Shown piece after piece: positions 1 through 8,368 of a stretch of DNA of 64,000 bases (the first letter of the stretch is position 1; every line of letters begins with the position of its first letter). A program made the translations under genes and the position numbers. The stretch is from an uncultured beta proteobacterium (GTDB lineage Bacteria; Pseudomonadota; Gammaproteobacteria; Burkholderiales; SG8-41). Location: contig CADECM010000008.1 in the NCBI GenBank assembly GCA_902825845.1, positions 39,112 to 103,111 of the forward strand, in the 5' to 3' direction. A model generated the notes under the pieces. That model had not been told where the DNA came from, did not search any database, and was given only the letters and a program-made list of their open reading frames with translations.

Positions 1-12
1 CGCTGTCCATGC

Positions 13-975
13 TCAATTCGACGTGCGCTGGCGCGGATCCAGCAGATCACGCAGTGCGTCGCCCAGCAGATTGGTACCGAATACCGCCAACGTGATCGCG
101 AGACCCGGAAAGATCACCAGCCACGGCGCCGTGCGCACATACTCGGCCGCCGATTCCGACAGCATGCGTCCCCACGATGGATGCGGCTCTGGCACGCCCA
201 ACCCGAGGAACGACAGCGAGGCTTCAACCAGAATCGCTGTCCCTAGCCCTGCGGTCGCCAGCACGATCAGCGGCGCCAGCGTGTTGGGCAGGATATGGCG
301 CAGCGCAATGCGCATTTCGCTCATACCCATCGCGCGCGCGGCCTCCACGAAAGGCATTTCTCGCAACGACAGGGTGTTGGCGCGGATCACGCGCGCGATG
401 CTCGGCAGCTTGGGAATGGCGATCGCAATGATGGTATTGACCAGCGACGGCCCCAGCGCCGCGGCCATGGCCATGGCAAGGATCAGGGTGGGCAACGCCT
501 GCAGCATATCGATGAAACGCTGCGTGGTGAGATCCACCCAGCCGCCAAGATAGCCGGAAGCCAATCCGATCAGCACGCCGAACAGGACCCCCAGCAGCGT
601 CGCGCCAAACGCAACCGCGAGCGAGGTGCGCGCGCCATACACCACGCGGCTGAACAGGTCCCGTCCCATGAAGTCGGTGCCCATCGGAGATGCCGCCGAC
701 GGTGCGCCGAGCGAGATCGCCGGATTGGTCGACAGCGGATCATGTGACGTGATGTAGGGCGCGAACACCGCGACAAAGATGAACAGCAGCACGATCGCAA
801 GACCGACACCTCCCAGTGGATAGCGTCTGGCCAGAAACACGGCCATGCCGCGGCGCGATCTGACATTCGCGCCCGCCTTGGCAAGTTCCGCCTCGAAGCT
901 GCCCGCGGGTGACGTATCGGGCGCATCCGAACCATTTGATATGTGGGGCGTGCTGTCGCTGGGCGGTGGACTCAT
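13..975 (-). CDS. Peptide/nickel-type ABC transporter permease (DppC/OppC-like)
   Basis: Inner-membrane permease of a peptide-type ABC importer. The 320-residue protein has a polar N-terminus, a first membrane segment near residues 54-76, and the binding-protein-dependent transport domain from about residue 118. The EAA loop that docks the ATPase is visible as EAARAMGMSEMRI near residue 212. Length is normal for DppC. A GGAGG ribosome site lies just upstream of the ATG. It is 24 bp downstream of the DppB-like gene on the same strand, so both are co-transcribed. The ATPase genes (DppD/DppF type) are not in the window and may follow beyond the left edge. Substrate unknown: peptides, nickel or other small solutes are all possible for this family. 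Confidence 0.92.
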   Translation of the reverse strand: MSPPPSDSTPHISNGSDAPDTSPAGSFEAELAKAGANVRSRRGMAVFLARRYPLGGVGLAIVLLFIFVAVFAPYITSHDPLSTNPAISLGAPSAASPMGTDFMGRDLFSRVVYGARTSLAVAFGATLLGVLFGVLIGLASGYLGGWVDLTTQRFIDMLQALPTLILAMAMAAALGPSLVNTIIAIAIPKLPSIARVIRANTLSLREMPFVEAARAMGMSEMRIALRHILPNTLAPLIVLATAGLGTAILVEASLSFLGLGVPEPHPSWGRMLSESAAEYVRTAPWLVIFPGLAITLAVFGTNLLGDALRDLLDPRQRTSN

Positions 976-999
976 TCCGGCCTCCGAAGTTATTGCCGT

Positions 1000-1947
1000 T
1001 CACTCCGAATACTTGATGCGCGGATCGAAAACGGCATACAGCATATCGACAATAAAATTGGTTATGACCACGGCGAACGCGCTGAACAACACCAGGTTTT
1101 GCACGATCGGATAGTCGCGCCAACGAATCGCCTCCACAAGGTAACGGCCCAGCCCCGGTATGTTGAATACCGTTTCGATGACCACCAGCCCGCCGAGCAG
1201 GTGCGACGCTTCGATCCCCAGCAGCGTGATGATCGGCAACACGGCATTCTTCAGCGCATGGTGGTAATGGATGGTCTGCTCGGAGGCGCCTTTCGCGCGC
1301 GCCGTGCGAATGTAGTCCTGGCGCAGCACCTCCAGCATGGACGAGCGCGTCAGCCTGACGATCAGCGCCGAACTGCGGAATCCCACCACGAACGCCGGGA
1401 TACTGAGCAATGCCAGTTCATGCCAGATGCCACGCGGCTCATTGGAATAGATTGGAATCACGCCGAATACATGCACGGCGAACATCAGCACCAGCAAGCC
1501 GCACCAGAACGACGGCAGCGACAACGCGCTGAGGGTGATCATCCGCAGCGTGTTATCGACGATGCCGTTCTGCCGAACGGCACTCCATACGCCCAGTGGA
1601 ATGCCGAATACTATGGTAAAAAACAACGTCAGCGCGCCGAGTTTGAAGGTGACCGGCATGCGCGGCACAATCTCTGAAATGGCCGGCCGCTCGCTCATGT
1701 ACGAAAAACCGAAATCGCCCTTGAGCAGACCGCCGATCCAGCCCGTATATTGCTGAACCAGCGGTTTGTCCAGACCCAGTTCGGCTTCGATCTTTGCTTT
1801 TTGCTCCTGATCGATATAGCCGGAGGATTCAAACAGAATGTCGGCGACGTTTCCCGGCACGATGCGCATCAGGGAAAAGATGATGATGGATACGCCGAGC
1901 ACGGTGACGAACAGCAGCACCGTGCGTCGGACCAGATAAGCTCCCAT
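1000..1947 (-). CDS. Peptide/nickel-type ABC transporter permease (DppB/OppB-like)
   Basis: Membrane partner of the DppC-like protein. It opens with the family's N-terminal membrane segment followed by RIVPGN, and its EAA loop reads YIRTARAKGASEQTI in the C-terminal half. I chose the ATG at 1945-1947 (315 aa). The longer reading starts at a TTG, and its first codons contain the AAGGAGG ribosome site that serves this ATG. It is first in the operon, and the binding protein is not adjacent; a peptide-type binding protein sits at 17899-19485. Together with the next gene it forms the membrane channel; substrate cannot be read from sequence. Confidence 0.92.
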   Translation of the reverse strand: MGAYLVRRTVLLFVTVLGVSIIIFSLMRIVPGNVADILFESSGYIDQEQKAKIEAELGLDKPLVQQYTGWIGGLLKGDFGFSYMSERPAISEIVPRMPVTFKLGALTLFFTIVFGIPLGVWSAVRQNGIVDNTLRMITLSALSLPSFWCGLLVLMFAVHVFGVIPIYSNEPRGIWHELALLSIPAFVVGFRSSALIVRLTRSSMLEVLRQDYIRTARAKGASEQTIHYHHALKNAVLPIITLLGIEASHLLGGLVVIETVFNIPGLGRYLVEAIRWRDYPIVQNLVLFSAFAVVITNFIVDMLYAVFDPRIKYSE

Positions 1948-2604
1948 CGCTTCCTCCTTCAACGCGGCGCGAAATCGCGCACACGCTGTTCAAGCTTGCT
2001 TTTCCTGGCCTCGGATTACTGTCGCAAAGACACGCCCGCGGCAGCCTGACTGTCGGCTGCAGCGTGAATCGGATGATGGGGGTAGCACACAGCGTTGTCA
2101 ATTACATGGCATCGCGCCGCAGCCGGCAGCGGCAGGCGAATTTTGCGGCGGCTATCCCTTCGCGCTGGGTTCCGCCAACGGGCGGACTGTGTGCCGCACC
2201 GGCGCGCAAACCTGACGCGCCACTCACACCGCGCGGAGTCTCACATCGCGCGGCGGCGCCAACAACGAAGCAGCGTGACAGGCATTGTCCACCACCACGG
2301 AAGCGGGTGCCGGATATGACGCGTCGCCGTGGCGGCACCTGGTTGCCGCAGGACGCTTAAAACAGGAAGGTATAAAAGAGCGATGGCGAGCGCTCAGAGC
2401 GGGCGTTACAGCCATCCGTGGGCGCCATGACGAAAAAATTTAACTATTTGATTTTATTATATTTTTTTAAGAGGCTTCTATCGTCAGCGAGCATCTCCCG
2501 CGCGCAGGCGCGCGCGTCGAAGCTCCTGTGTGGCGCTTGCGGCGCCAGCGCCCGCCGCGGCAATCCGGCAGTACCGCGGTGGCGTGTCACGCTTGGGCGC
2601 GCGC
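1948..2604. other. Non-coding stretch between the ABC permeases and the YHS-like gene
   Basis: About 650 bp. Short open frames on both strands give Arg/Ala-rich translations of no recognisable family and no ribosome site, so I call none. It should hold the promoter of the minus-strand permease operon. The one distinct feature is an AT-rich dispersed repeat at 2433-2470, which stands out sharply from the GC-rich surroundings. Confidence 0.6.
2433..2470 (-). repeat. AT-rich dispersed repeat, copy 1
   Basis: Read on the minus strand this contains ATAATAAAATCAAATAGTTA, matching the family core TTWAAAAWCARNWNSTTA seen at 12 other places in the window. It is intergenic, in a run of almost pure A/T within GC-rich sequence. 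It is not an inverted repeat and codes for nothing evident. Confidence 0.7.
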
Positions 2605-2811
2605 TCAGGCGGCGCCGCTCAAATAGCCATCAGGGTTGCGCGTAAACTTGTTGCGGCATTCCAGCGAGTCGAAGTAATACCACGTGCCATCATGGAACTG
2701 GCGTGTTCCCATTTTCGGATCCACTTCCTTCGCGCCGCCGGGAGTCATTCCCGTTTGCGCCTTCGCAGCGGCCTCGTCTACGGGCTGCTTGCATACCGGA
2801 CAATTCGCCAT
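2605..2811 (-). CDS. Small YHS-like zinc/metal-binding protein
   Basis: 68 residues. A CPVC pair at residues 4-7 and a YHS-type tail (YYFDSLECRNKFTRNPDGYL) show a small metal-binding fold like that of heavy-metal-associated YHS domains, with Cys as likely ligands. No signal peptide, so cytoplasmic. A strong ribosome site (AAAAGGAG) sits 8 nt before the ATG. It follows the acyl-CoA dehydrogenase operon on the same strand after about 80 bp that include a short GC hairpin (2852-2874), so it may be the operon's last gene or have its own transcript. Function is otherwise unknown; metal delivery or redox sensing is possible. Confidence 0.8.
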   Translation of the reverse strand: MANCPVCKQPVDEAAAKAQTGMTPGGAKEVDPKMGTRQFHDGTWYYFDSLECRNKFTRNPDGYLSGAA

Positions 2812-2890
2812 ACAAAAACTCCTTTTGCTTATTTTGGTTAATCAGGATTCAGGCGGCCGCTCGCACTGGCCGCCCAGATCACAATGGCAA

Positions 2891-4066
2891 CTACGCGGCA
2901 GCGGGCAGCGGACGCCCCAGCGTCACTTCGCCGGGAATATCGATCAGCGCATGCGCGATGCGCGCCCGGTGCTCGAACGAGGTACCCATGCGCATGGTCC
3001 ATGCCGACACGCGCCGGAACCATAGCTGAAGATCGAATTCCATCATGAAACCGATGCCGCCATGAATGCTCTGCGAATTGCGTACCGCAGCCTCGCATTT
3101 CTCGTTGCAGAACGCCTTGGCCTGCGACACCTCCACCGAGGCCGGCAGCCCTTGATCGATTTTCCACAGGGCCTCGAACGTCAGCAGCTCGCCGCCGTCC
3201 ACCCACATCTGCATATCCGCGCAGGTATGCTGCACCGACTGAAACGAGCCAATGGGCTGGCCGAACGCCGTGCGAAACTTCGCATACTCGATCGCCATTT
3301 CGATATCCTTGCGCGCGGCACCGACCATCTGCGCGCACAGCAACGCCGTGCCGCGATCCAGCATGCGCTCGACAATCGGCCAGCCTTCGCCGGCCGCGCC
3401 GATGATATTGGCCTTCGGAACCAGCACGTCCTGAAACGTCACTTCGCTCTGCTTGTCCTTGGCCAGCGTGATCAGCGGCTTCTGGCTGATGCCCTTCGAC
3501 TTGGCATCCACGATGAACAGCGACAACCCTTGCGCGCCCTTTGATCCCGCCGTTGTCCGTGCCACCACCACGCAGTAGTCAGCCTGCGGAAAATTGTCGA
3601 CAAACAGCTTCACCCCGTCCAAGGCATAATTGTCGCCCCGCGCGGTGGCGCTCATCTGCACCGCCTCGGGCACGAACCTGGGATCGCGCTCGGTAAAAGC
3701 CCAGGTCCAGACCGACTTGCCCGCCACCACATCCGGCAGATACTTTTCCTGCTGCGCCGCAGTACCATCGCGCGCGACGGCCAGCGTGGCCACTGCCGTG
3801 CTGTGCAGCGGAATGGGCGCAAGCGCGCGCCCGGCCTCGCGCAACACCAAGCCGAGGTAAACCAAGGGCATGTCCGAACCACCGACCTTCTCCGGCATGC
3901 ACATCCCCTGCCAGCCGAGTTCGGCCACCTTGGCCCACAATTCCCTGGAATAGCCGAGTGCGTCGGCTTCCATCTCCCGCACCAGCTTGGTCGAACACTC
4001 GCCGGTCAAAAACTCCCGGGCACTGTCGACGATCAGATTCTCGTCATCATTGAGCAATACATCCAT
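2891..4066 (-). CDS. Acyl-CoA dehydrogenase family protein (second subunit of a coupled pair)
   Basis: 391 residues with the usual N-terminal helical, middle beta and C-terminal helical domains; AFTERDP in the middle domain is the flavin-side motif. It would oxidise an acyl-CoA to the 2-enoyl-CoA with FAD. Its ATG directly abuts the TAA of the upstream acyl-CoA dehydrogenase, so the two are translationally coupled and may form a mixed oligomer, as paired steroid-type dehydrogenases do. At the canonical C-terminal base position the sequence is GTSFEHR: Phe364 replaces the expected Glu, with a Glu one residue later. Substrate unknown; CoA-transferase neighbours suggest an imported carboxylic acid. 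Confidence 0.9.
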   Translation of the reverse strand: MDVLLNDDENLIVDSAREFLTGECSTKLVREMEADALGYSRELWAKVAELGWQGMCMPEKVGGSDMPLVYLGLVLREAGRALAPIPLHSTAVATLAVARDGTAAQQEKYLPDVVAGKSVWTWAFTERDPRFVPEAVQMSATARGDNYALDGVKLFVDNFPQADYCVVVARTTAGSKGAQGLSLFIVDAKSKGISQKPLITLAKDKQSEVTFQDVLVPKANIIGAAGEGWPIVERMLDRGTALLCAQMVGAARKDIEMAIEYAKFRTAFGQPIGSFQSVQHTCADMQMWVDGGELLTFEALWKIDQGLPASVEVSQAKAFCNEKCEAAVRNSQSIHGGIGFMMEFDLQLWFRRVSAWTMRMGTSFEHRARIAHALIDIPGEVTLGRPLPAAA

Positions 4067-5308
4067 TTACTTTGCCTCCACTTTCTTTGGTCTGCGCGAA
4101 GAGGGCAGTTCGAGCCCGCGGCGCGCGACCTGATCGCGCATCACCTGCACGCTGCCGTGATTAATCCCGGATTGAAATGACCCCATGACGTTGTGCGCGA
4201 ACACGCCGTCTTCGATCGCGTGCGCCGAGGTTCTGAGCAATGTTGTGTAGGGCCCCAGCATCTGGGTAATGGCTTCGGTGACGCGTACACCATGTTCCGG
4301 CGCCCATACCTTTTCGGCGGAACCCTCGTAGGTAAATTTTCCGCCACGCTCCACGATCGACATGCTGCGCATGGTCATCAGCCGGCACACCTGCGCCTCA
4401 ATCCACATTTCAGCGATCTTGTCGCGAATCGCCGGGTTTTCCGCCGGCGAATAACCATCGAAACGGTTGTTCTTGACCCAGTTGACAATGTCTTCGTCGC
4501 GGCGCACGGAAATCAGGTAGCGCGAGGCACCGACGCGGTCCAGATTCAAACCCATGGAACCGACGCGCCAGCCCTTGTTCTCCTCGCCCAGCAGGCACGA
4601 TTTGTGTATGCGCACATCATCGAAAAAGGTTTCATTGGTACGCGAGTTGCCATAGGTGGTGCCCACCGGCGCAGTCGGATTGTTCTGTATGGTCCACAAC
4701 GGACGCACCGTGATGCCGGGCGTGTCCATGGGAAACAGAAAAATCGAAATGCCTTCGTGCTTGGGTGCGTTCCGGTCCGTTCGGGCCATCAAATAAATGT
4801 GGGTCGACATGTGCGCGGCACTGGTGTACATCTTCTGGCCGTTGATCACATAGTCGTCACCGTCGCGAACCGCGCTGCAGCGCAGATTCGCCAGATCCGC
4901 CCCCGCGTGTGGCTCGGTAAACCCCAGACAGAACGATACCTCACGCTTGATCAGTCGCGGAATATAGTATTGTTTTTGCTCTTCGGTGCCGGCCGCCATG
5001 ATGGCGGGCGCGCCGCTGCCGCCCAGGGTGATGTTAATGCCCGCACGGGTAAACTCCTCTTCCACAATGTATTGCGTCAGGCGGTCACCGCCCTGGCCGC
5101 CGTACTCTTTCGGGTAGGTGATGCCGAGCCAGCCGCGGTCGTAGATCTTCTTGTATAGCGCAGCCGCCATGGGGCCCTGGCCGCGCGGCCGCTCCACGTC
5201 GGACTCCGGGTTCGCCTCGTCGGCAAGCTCCGGCGTCACGTTTTCCTTGATGAACTGGCGCACTTCGCGCCGGAGCGCTTCCTGTTCTGCTGAATATGCG
5301 AAATCCAT
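4067..5308 (-). CDS. Acyl-CoA dehydrogenase (first subunit of a coupled pair)
   Basis: 413-residue FAD-dependent acyl-CoA dehydrogenase. The N-terminus (MDFAYSAEQEALRREVRQFI) and the middle-domain motif GFTEPHAGADL are typical. It is closely similar to the protein at 21461-22696 over its whole length. The C-terminal stretch reads NHGSVQVMRDQ, putting Gln388 where many family members have the catalytic Glu (G-T-S-E-I-Q pattern), so either the base lies elsewhere or the partner subunit supplies it. AAAGGAAG precedes the ATG. It is 69 bp downstream of a CoA-transferase gene and fused end-to-start with the next dehydrogenase gene. Confidence 0.93.
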   Translation of the reverse strand: MDFAYSAEQEALRREVRQFIKENVTPELADEANPESDVERPRGQGPMAAALYKKIYDRGWLGITYPKEYGGQGGDRLTQYIVEEEFTRAGINITLGGSGAPAIMAAGTEEQKQYYIPRLIKREVSFCLGFTEPHAGADLANLRCSAVRDGDDYVINGQKMYTSAAHMSTHIYLMARTDRNAPKHEGISIFLFPMDTPGITVRPLWTIQNNPTAPVGTTYGNSRTNETFFDDVRIHKSCLLGEENKGWRVGSMGLNLDRVGASRYLISVRRDEDIVNWVKNNRFDGYSPAENPAIRDKIAEMWIEAQVCRLMTMRSMSIVERGGKFTYEGSAEKVWAPEHGVRVTEAITQMLGPYTTLLRTSAHAIEDGVFAHNVMGSFQSGINHGSVQVMRDQVARRGLELPSSRRPKKVEAK

Positions 5309-5377
5309 AGTCTTCCTTTCTTACAATCGCTTCCTGCAATCGAATGCGCAACCGCGCTCAAATGCCCATGCAAGCGC

Positions 5378-6733
5378 TCATGCAATGCCCAACTTCTGTT
5401 TGTAATCGGGATCCCAATAGGCGAGGCGTCCGATCTCCACGCGCTTGTCCATGCCCATCACCGGCACTTCCCGGGGCTTCACTGGTTTATCCACAATGAT
5501 ACCGGCGCTGGCCAGTGCTGCACAGCGGGATTCATCATACCCCAGAATTTCGCGTAGTACCTCGTGATTGTGCTGGCCGTAGGCGGGCGCCGGACCCTTG
5601 ATGGCGAGGGGACTGGCGCTGAATTTCCATGGACGCCCGAGCAGCGGACGGCGCGGCCCCATTTTCCGATCCTGCGGAAAATCCACCATCTCCAGCAGCC
5701 CGCGCGCCCTGAGTTGCGGGTCGAAGTTCAGATCGCGTCCGTCGAGTACCGCGCCGGCCGCAACGCCGGCGGCCTGCAATCGCTCCATCGCCTCGATTTT
5801 ACTCACGGTGCAGGTCCAGCGCGAGATGAGCGCGTCGATCGCGTCGTGGTTGTTACGGCGCGATTCTTCGGTGATGAAGCGCGGATCAGCCGCGAGCGCA
5901 TCCTGCCCGATCACCCGGCACAGCGCCACCCATTCAGCGTCGTCACGCACACTGAGCACGCACCATGCGTCGGTGCCGGCGCAACGGTAACACCCTTGCG
6001 GCGCATATTGCCGGTGACGGTTGCCGATGCGTTCGCCGCGCGTGCCGTTTGCGATGTTATCCAGCACATATTCGCTGACGTTGTAGCAGCCAAGCTGGTA
6101 CATGCCGATGTCGGCCCACAGCCCATGACCGAAACGCCGGCGATAGCGCAGGCCCAGCATCGCCGCCGAGGCAATGGTCCATGCCGCCAGAAAATCCACA
6201 TATGACTGTCCCGCCTTGGAAGGATCACCATCCGCATAGCCCGTGACCGCCGCCAGACCATGGGTTGCTTCCTGCGTGGTCGCCTGCGCGGGATAGGCTG
6301 AGTAAGGACCGCCGCGACCGTAGCCGGTATTGGACACCATGATGATGCCGGGATTGATTTTTTTCATGTTGGGGTAATCCAGTCCCCAGCCGCGCATCAC
6401 GCGCGGGGTAAAATTTTCGACGATGACGTCGCTCGCCTTGATCAGATCCACCAGCACCTCGCGTCCTTCAGGACGCGTTAGATCAAGCACCACGGACTTC
6501 TTGCCGCGATTCACGAGGTTATAGCTGCTCATCCGGTTCCACGGATCCGCACCCATTTCGTTGTCGGGCAACAAGCCGGAAAATGCGCCGCCACGGGTGA
6601 AATCGGGCCGCGTCGGCCCTTCGACCTTGATCACTTCCGCGCCCAGATCGCCCAGCAGCCCCGTCGCGTAAGGCCCCGCGAAAACGTAACTGCTATCGAT
6701 GACGCGGATGCCTTCCAGCGGCCGCTTGCTCAT
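5378..6733 (-). CDS. CaiB/BaiF family (class III) CoA-transferase
   Basis: Transfers CoA between acyl-CoA and a free acid. About 451 residues from the ATG I prefer (MSKRPLEGIRVIDSS, the normal start for the family, with GGGAA 8 nt upstream); an ATG at 6742 or a GTG at 6751 are alternatives. The family's GDLGAEVIKVE motif is at residues 28-38, and the expected active-site Asp is present (Asp180, in SYVDFLAAW). It lies 69 bp upstream of the acyl-CoA dehydrogenase pair and follows another CoA-transferase after about 45 bp, so it likely activates the acid the dehydrogenases act on. Confidence 0.92.
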   Translation of the reverse strand: MSKRPLEGIRVIDSSYVFAGPYATGLLGDLGAEVIKVEGPTRPDFTRGGAFSGLLPDNEMGADPWNRMSSYNLVNRGKKSVVLDLTRPEGREVLVDLIKASDVIVENFTPRVMRGWGLDYPNMKKINPGIIMVSNTGYGRGGPYSAYPAQATTQEATHGLAAVTGYADGDPSKAGQSYVDFLAAWTIASAAMLGLRYRRRFGHGLWADIGMYQLGCYNVSEYVLDNIANGTRGERIGNRHRQYAPQGCYRCAGTDAWCVLSVRDDAEWVALCRVIGQDALAADPRFITEESRRNNHDAIDALISRWTCTVSKIEAMERLQAAGVAAGAVLDGRDLNFDPQLRARGLLEMVDFPQDRKMGPRRPLLGRPWKFSASPLAIKGPAPAYGQHNHEVLREILGYDESRCAALASAGIIVDKPVKPREVPVMGMDKRVEIGRLAYWDPDYKQKLGIA

Positions 6734-6778
6734 GCGAATCATTTCCCGCACCTCTCGATTGGCACGCCACGCATGCCG

Positions 6779-7972
6779 TTAAATCACACCCTTCGCCGCG
6801 AGCATTGCGAGGCGGCCGGGATCGATCCCCAGCGCGCCGAACACTTCGGCGTTGTGCTCGCCCAGCAATGGCGCACACCGGCGATACACCGCGGGTGCAT
6901 CGGGCATGCTCCACAAACGAAACGGCACCTTGATGCGACCGATCACCGGATGATCGACTTCCTGGAAAAATTCCCGCGCCTCCAGATGAGGACACTGCGC
7001 CAGATCTCCAGGTTCCTGCACCACGCCAAACAGCATGTGATACTTTTCCGATGCCGTTCTGAACAACTCCTGCATCGTCCTGTCCCGGGTGGCATCCAGC
7101 ACCAGGCGATCCAGTTCTTCGCCATGCAGCGCGCGGCCCGCCACCGACGCAAATCGCTCCTCCTTCAGCGCCTCCACGCCAAAGAACTCGATGATGTCAC
7201 TCCATTCGGCACCGCCGCCGGTCTGCCAGATAAAGTAACCATCCTTGCAGGGTTGCACGTGCCCATAATTGCTGCCGGTCAGGCGCCGCCGCCCCTGCAC
7301 GCCGCCGGTCCAGCCGTACATGGGTTGGTGAATCACCAGCGTGGAGGTCACCACATCCTGCAGCGACACGTCGACATATTGCCCTTCGCCCATCATGTCC
7401 CGCGCAGTCAGCGCCGCCAGCACACCGACAACGCCACTCAATCCACCTTCATATTGCGACTGCATGCCACCGTGTTTCAGCGGTTCGCGTTCCGCCAGCC
7501 CGCTGATGCTCATGATGCCGCTCATGGCGTAGGTGACGATCTCTTCGTTTTCGTACTCGGCATACGGACCGGTTTGCCCGAACGGCGTGATGGAGATCAT
7601 GATGAGTCGCGGATTTTCACGCGACAGTGCGGCATAGTCCAAACCCAGCGCGGCCAGATAGCCCGGCTTGAAGCTTTCCACGATAACGTCGGTCTGGCGT
7701 GCCAGTTCGCGCAGCAGCGCGCGACCTTCAGCATCCTCAATATTGAGCCTGACACCGCGCTTGTTCAGGTTCGCCAGCAAATAGATCAGGCTCTTTTCGG
7801 GATGCGGTTCGTCGCCATGGTGCGGCGCCATCGCGCGCGCGGCATCACCCTCCGGCGGCTCCACCTTGATCACGTCCGCTCCAAAATCCGCCAGTATTTT
7901 CGCGCATATCGGACCGGCAAGCCCCTGGCTCAAATCGAGCACTTTCAAATCGTCAAGCGTGGCAGGCAGCAT
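6779..7972 (-). CDS. CaiB/BaiF family CoA-transferase lacking the usual catalytic Asp
   Basis: About 397 residues from the ATG at 7970-7972 (MLPATLDDLKVLDLSQGLAG), a typical family N-terminus; a longer frame back to 8062 has an unrelated leader and I reject it. GADVIKVEPP and GQTGPY motifs are intact. At the position of the nucleophilic Asp (D-x-x-x-G before the helix GLSGVVGVLAAL) the residue is Gln173. It may therefore be inactive alone, or work with the second transferase downstream. First gene of the minus-strand operon, divergent from the lyase gene at 8369. Confidence 0.9.
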   Translation of the reverse strand: MLPATLDDLKVLDLSQGLAGPICAKILADFGADVIKVEPPEGDAARAMAPHHGDEPHPEKSLIYLLANLNKRGVRLNIEDAEGRALLRELARQTDVIVESFKPGYLAALGLDYAALSRENPRLIMISITPFGQTGPYAEYENEEIVTYAMSGIMSISGLAEREPLKHGGMQSQYEGGLSGVVGVLAALTARDMMGEGQYVDVSLQDVVTSTLVIHQPMYGWTGGVQGRRRLTGSNYGHVQPCKDGYFIWQTGGGAEWSDIIEFFGVEALKEERFASVAGRALHGEELDRLVLDATRDRTMQELFRTASEKYHMLFGVVQEPGDLAQCPHLEAREFFQEVDHPVIGRIKVPFRLWSMPDAPAVYRRCAPLLGEHNAEVFGALGIDPGRLAMLAAKGVI

Positions 7973-8368
7973 CGTACGGTAATCATATTCTGTCAGTGTT
8001 GAGGGACCAAGCCCGTCAGCAGCCCATCGCCGTGGTTCCGGGCAAGAGGCCAATCCTTCCAATCCGTGGAATTACATATTGCGCGGACCGGCGCGCCAGC
8101 GCACTCGGTTACCCATCCGGTGCGGTTTCGTGCAGTTAACCCCGATTCAAATAACGCGGGGAACAAAATTATCTCCCCTCGCGCCGCGCGTGTTGTCAGT
8201 TACTCGACGCGACCCTCCGCTTGGCGTAACCATATCATAGCAGGGGTCAAAAAGCTTTACATCGCAACTTAACATGATGCGGTCTTCCAAAGGCCGGCTT
8301 GCGCTGCAAAAGCGTCTGGGATTACACTAAACGCCAGCCGGCACACGCCGGAAATCAAGGAGACTTTC
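7973..8368. promoter_or_regulatory. Divergent intergenic region between the two catabolic operons
   Basis: About 400 bp separate the outward-facing CoA-transferase and lyase genes, so promoters for both operons should lie here. I see no clear sigma-70 pair or operator palindrome that I would name. Frames across it (8066-8272, 8327-8545) have no family resemblance or ribosome site. The plus-strand gene has AAGGAG at 8357-8362. Confidence 0.45.
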
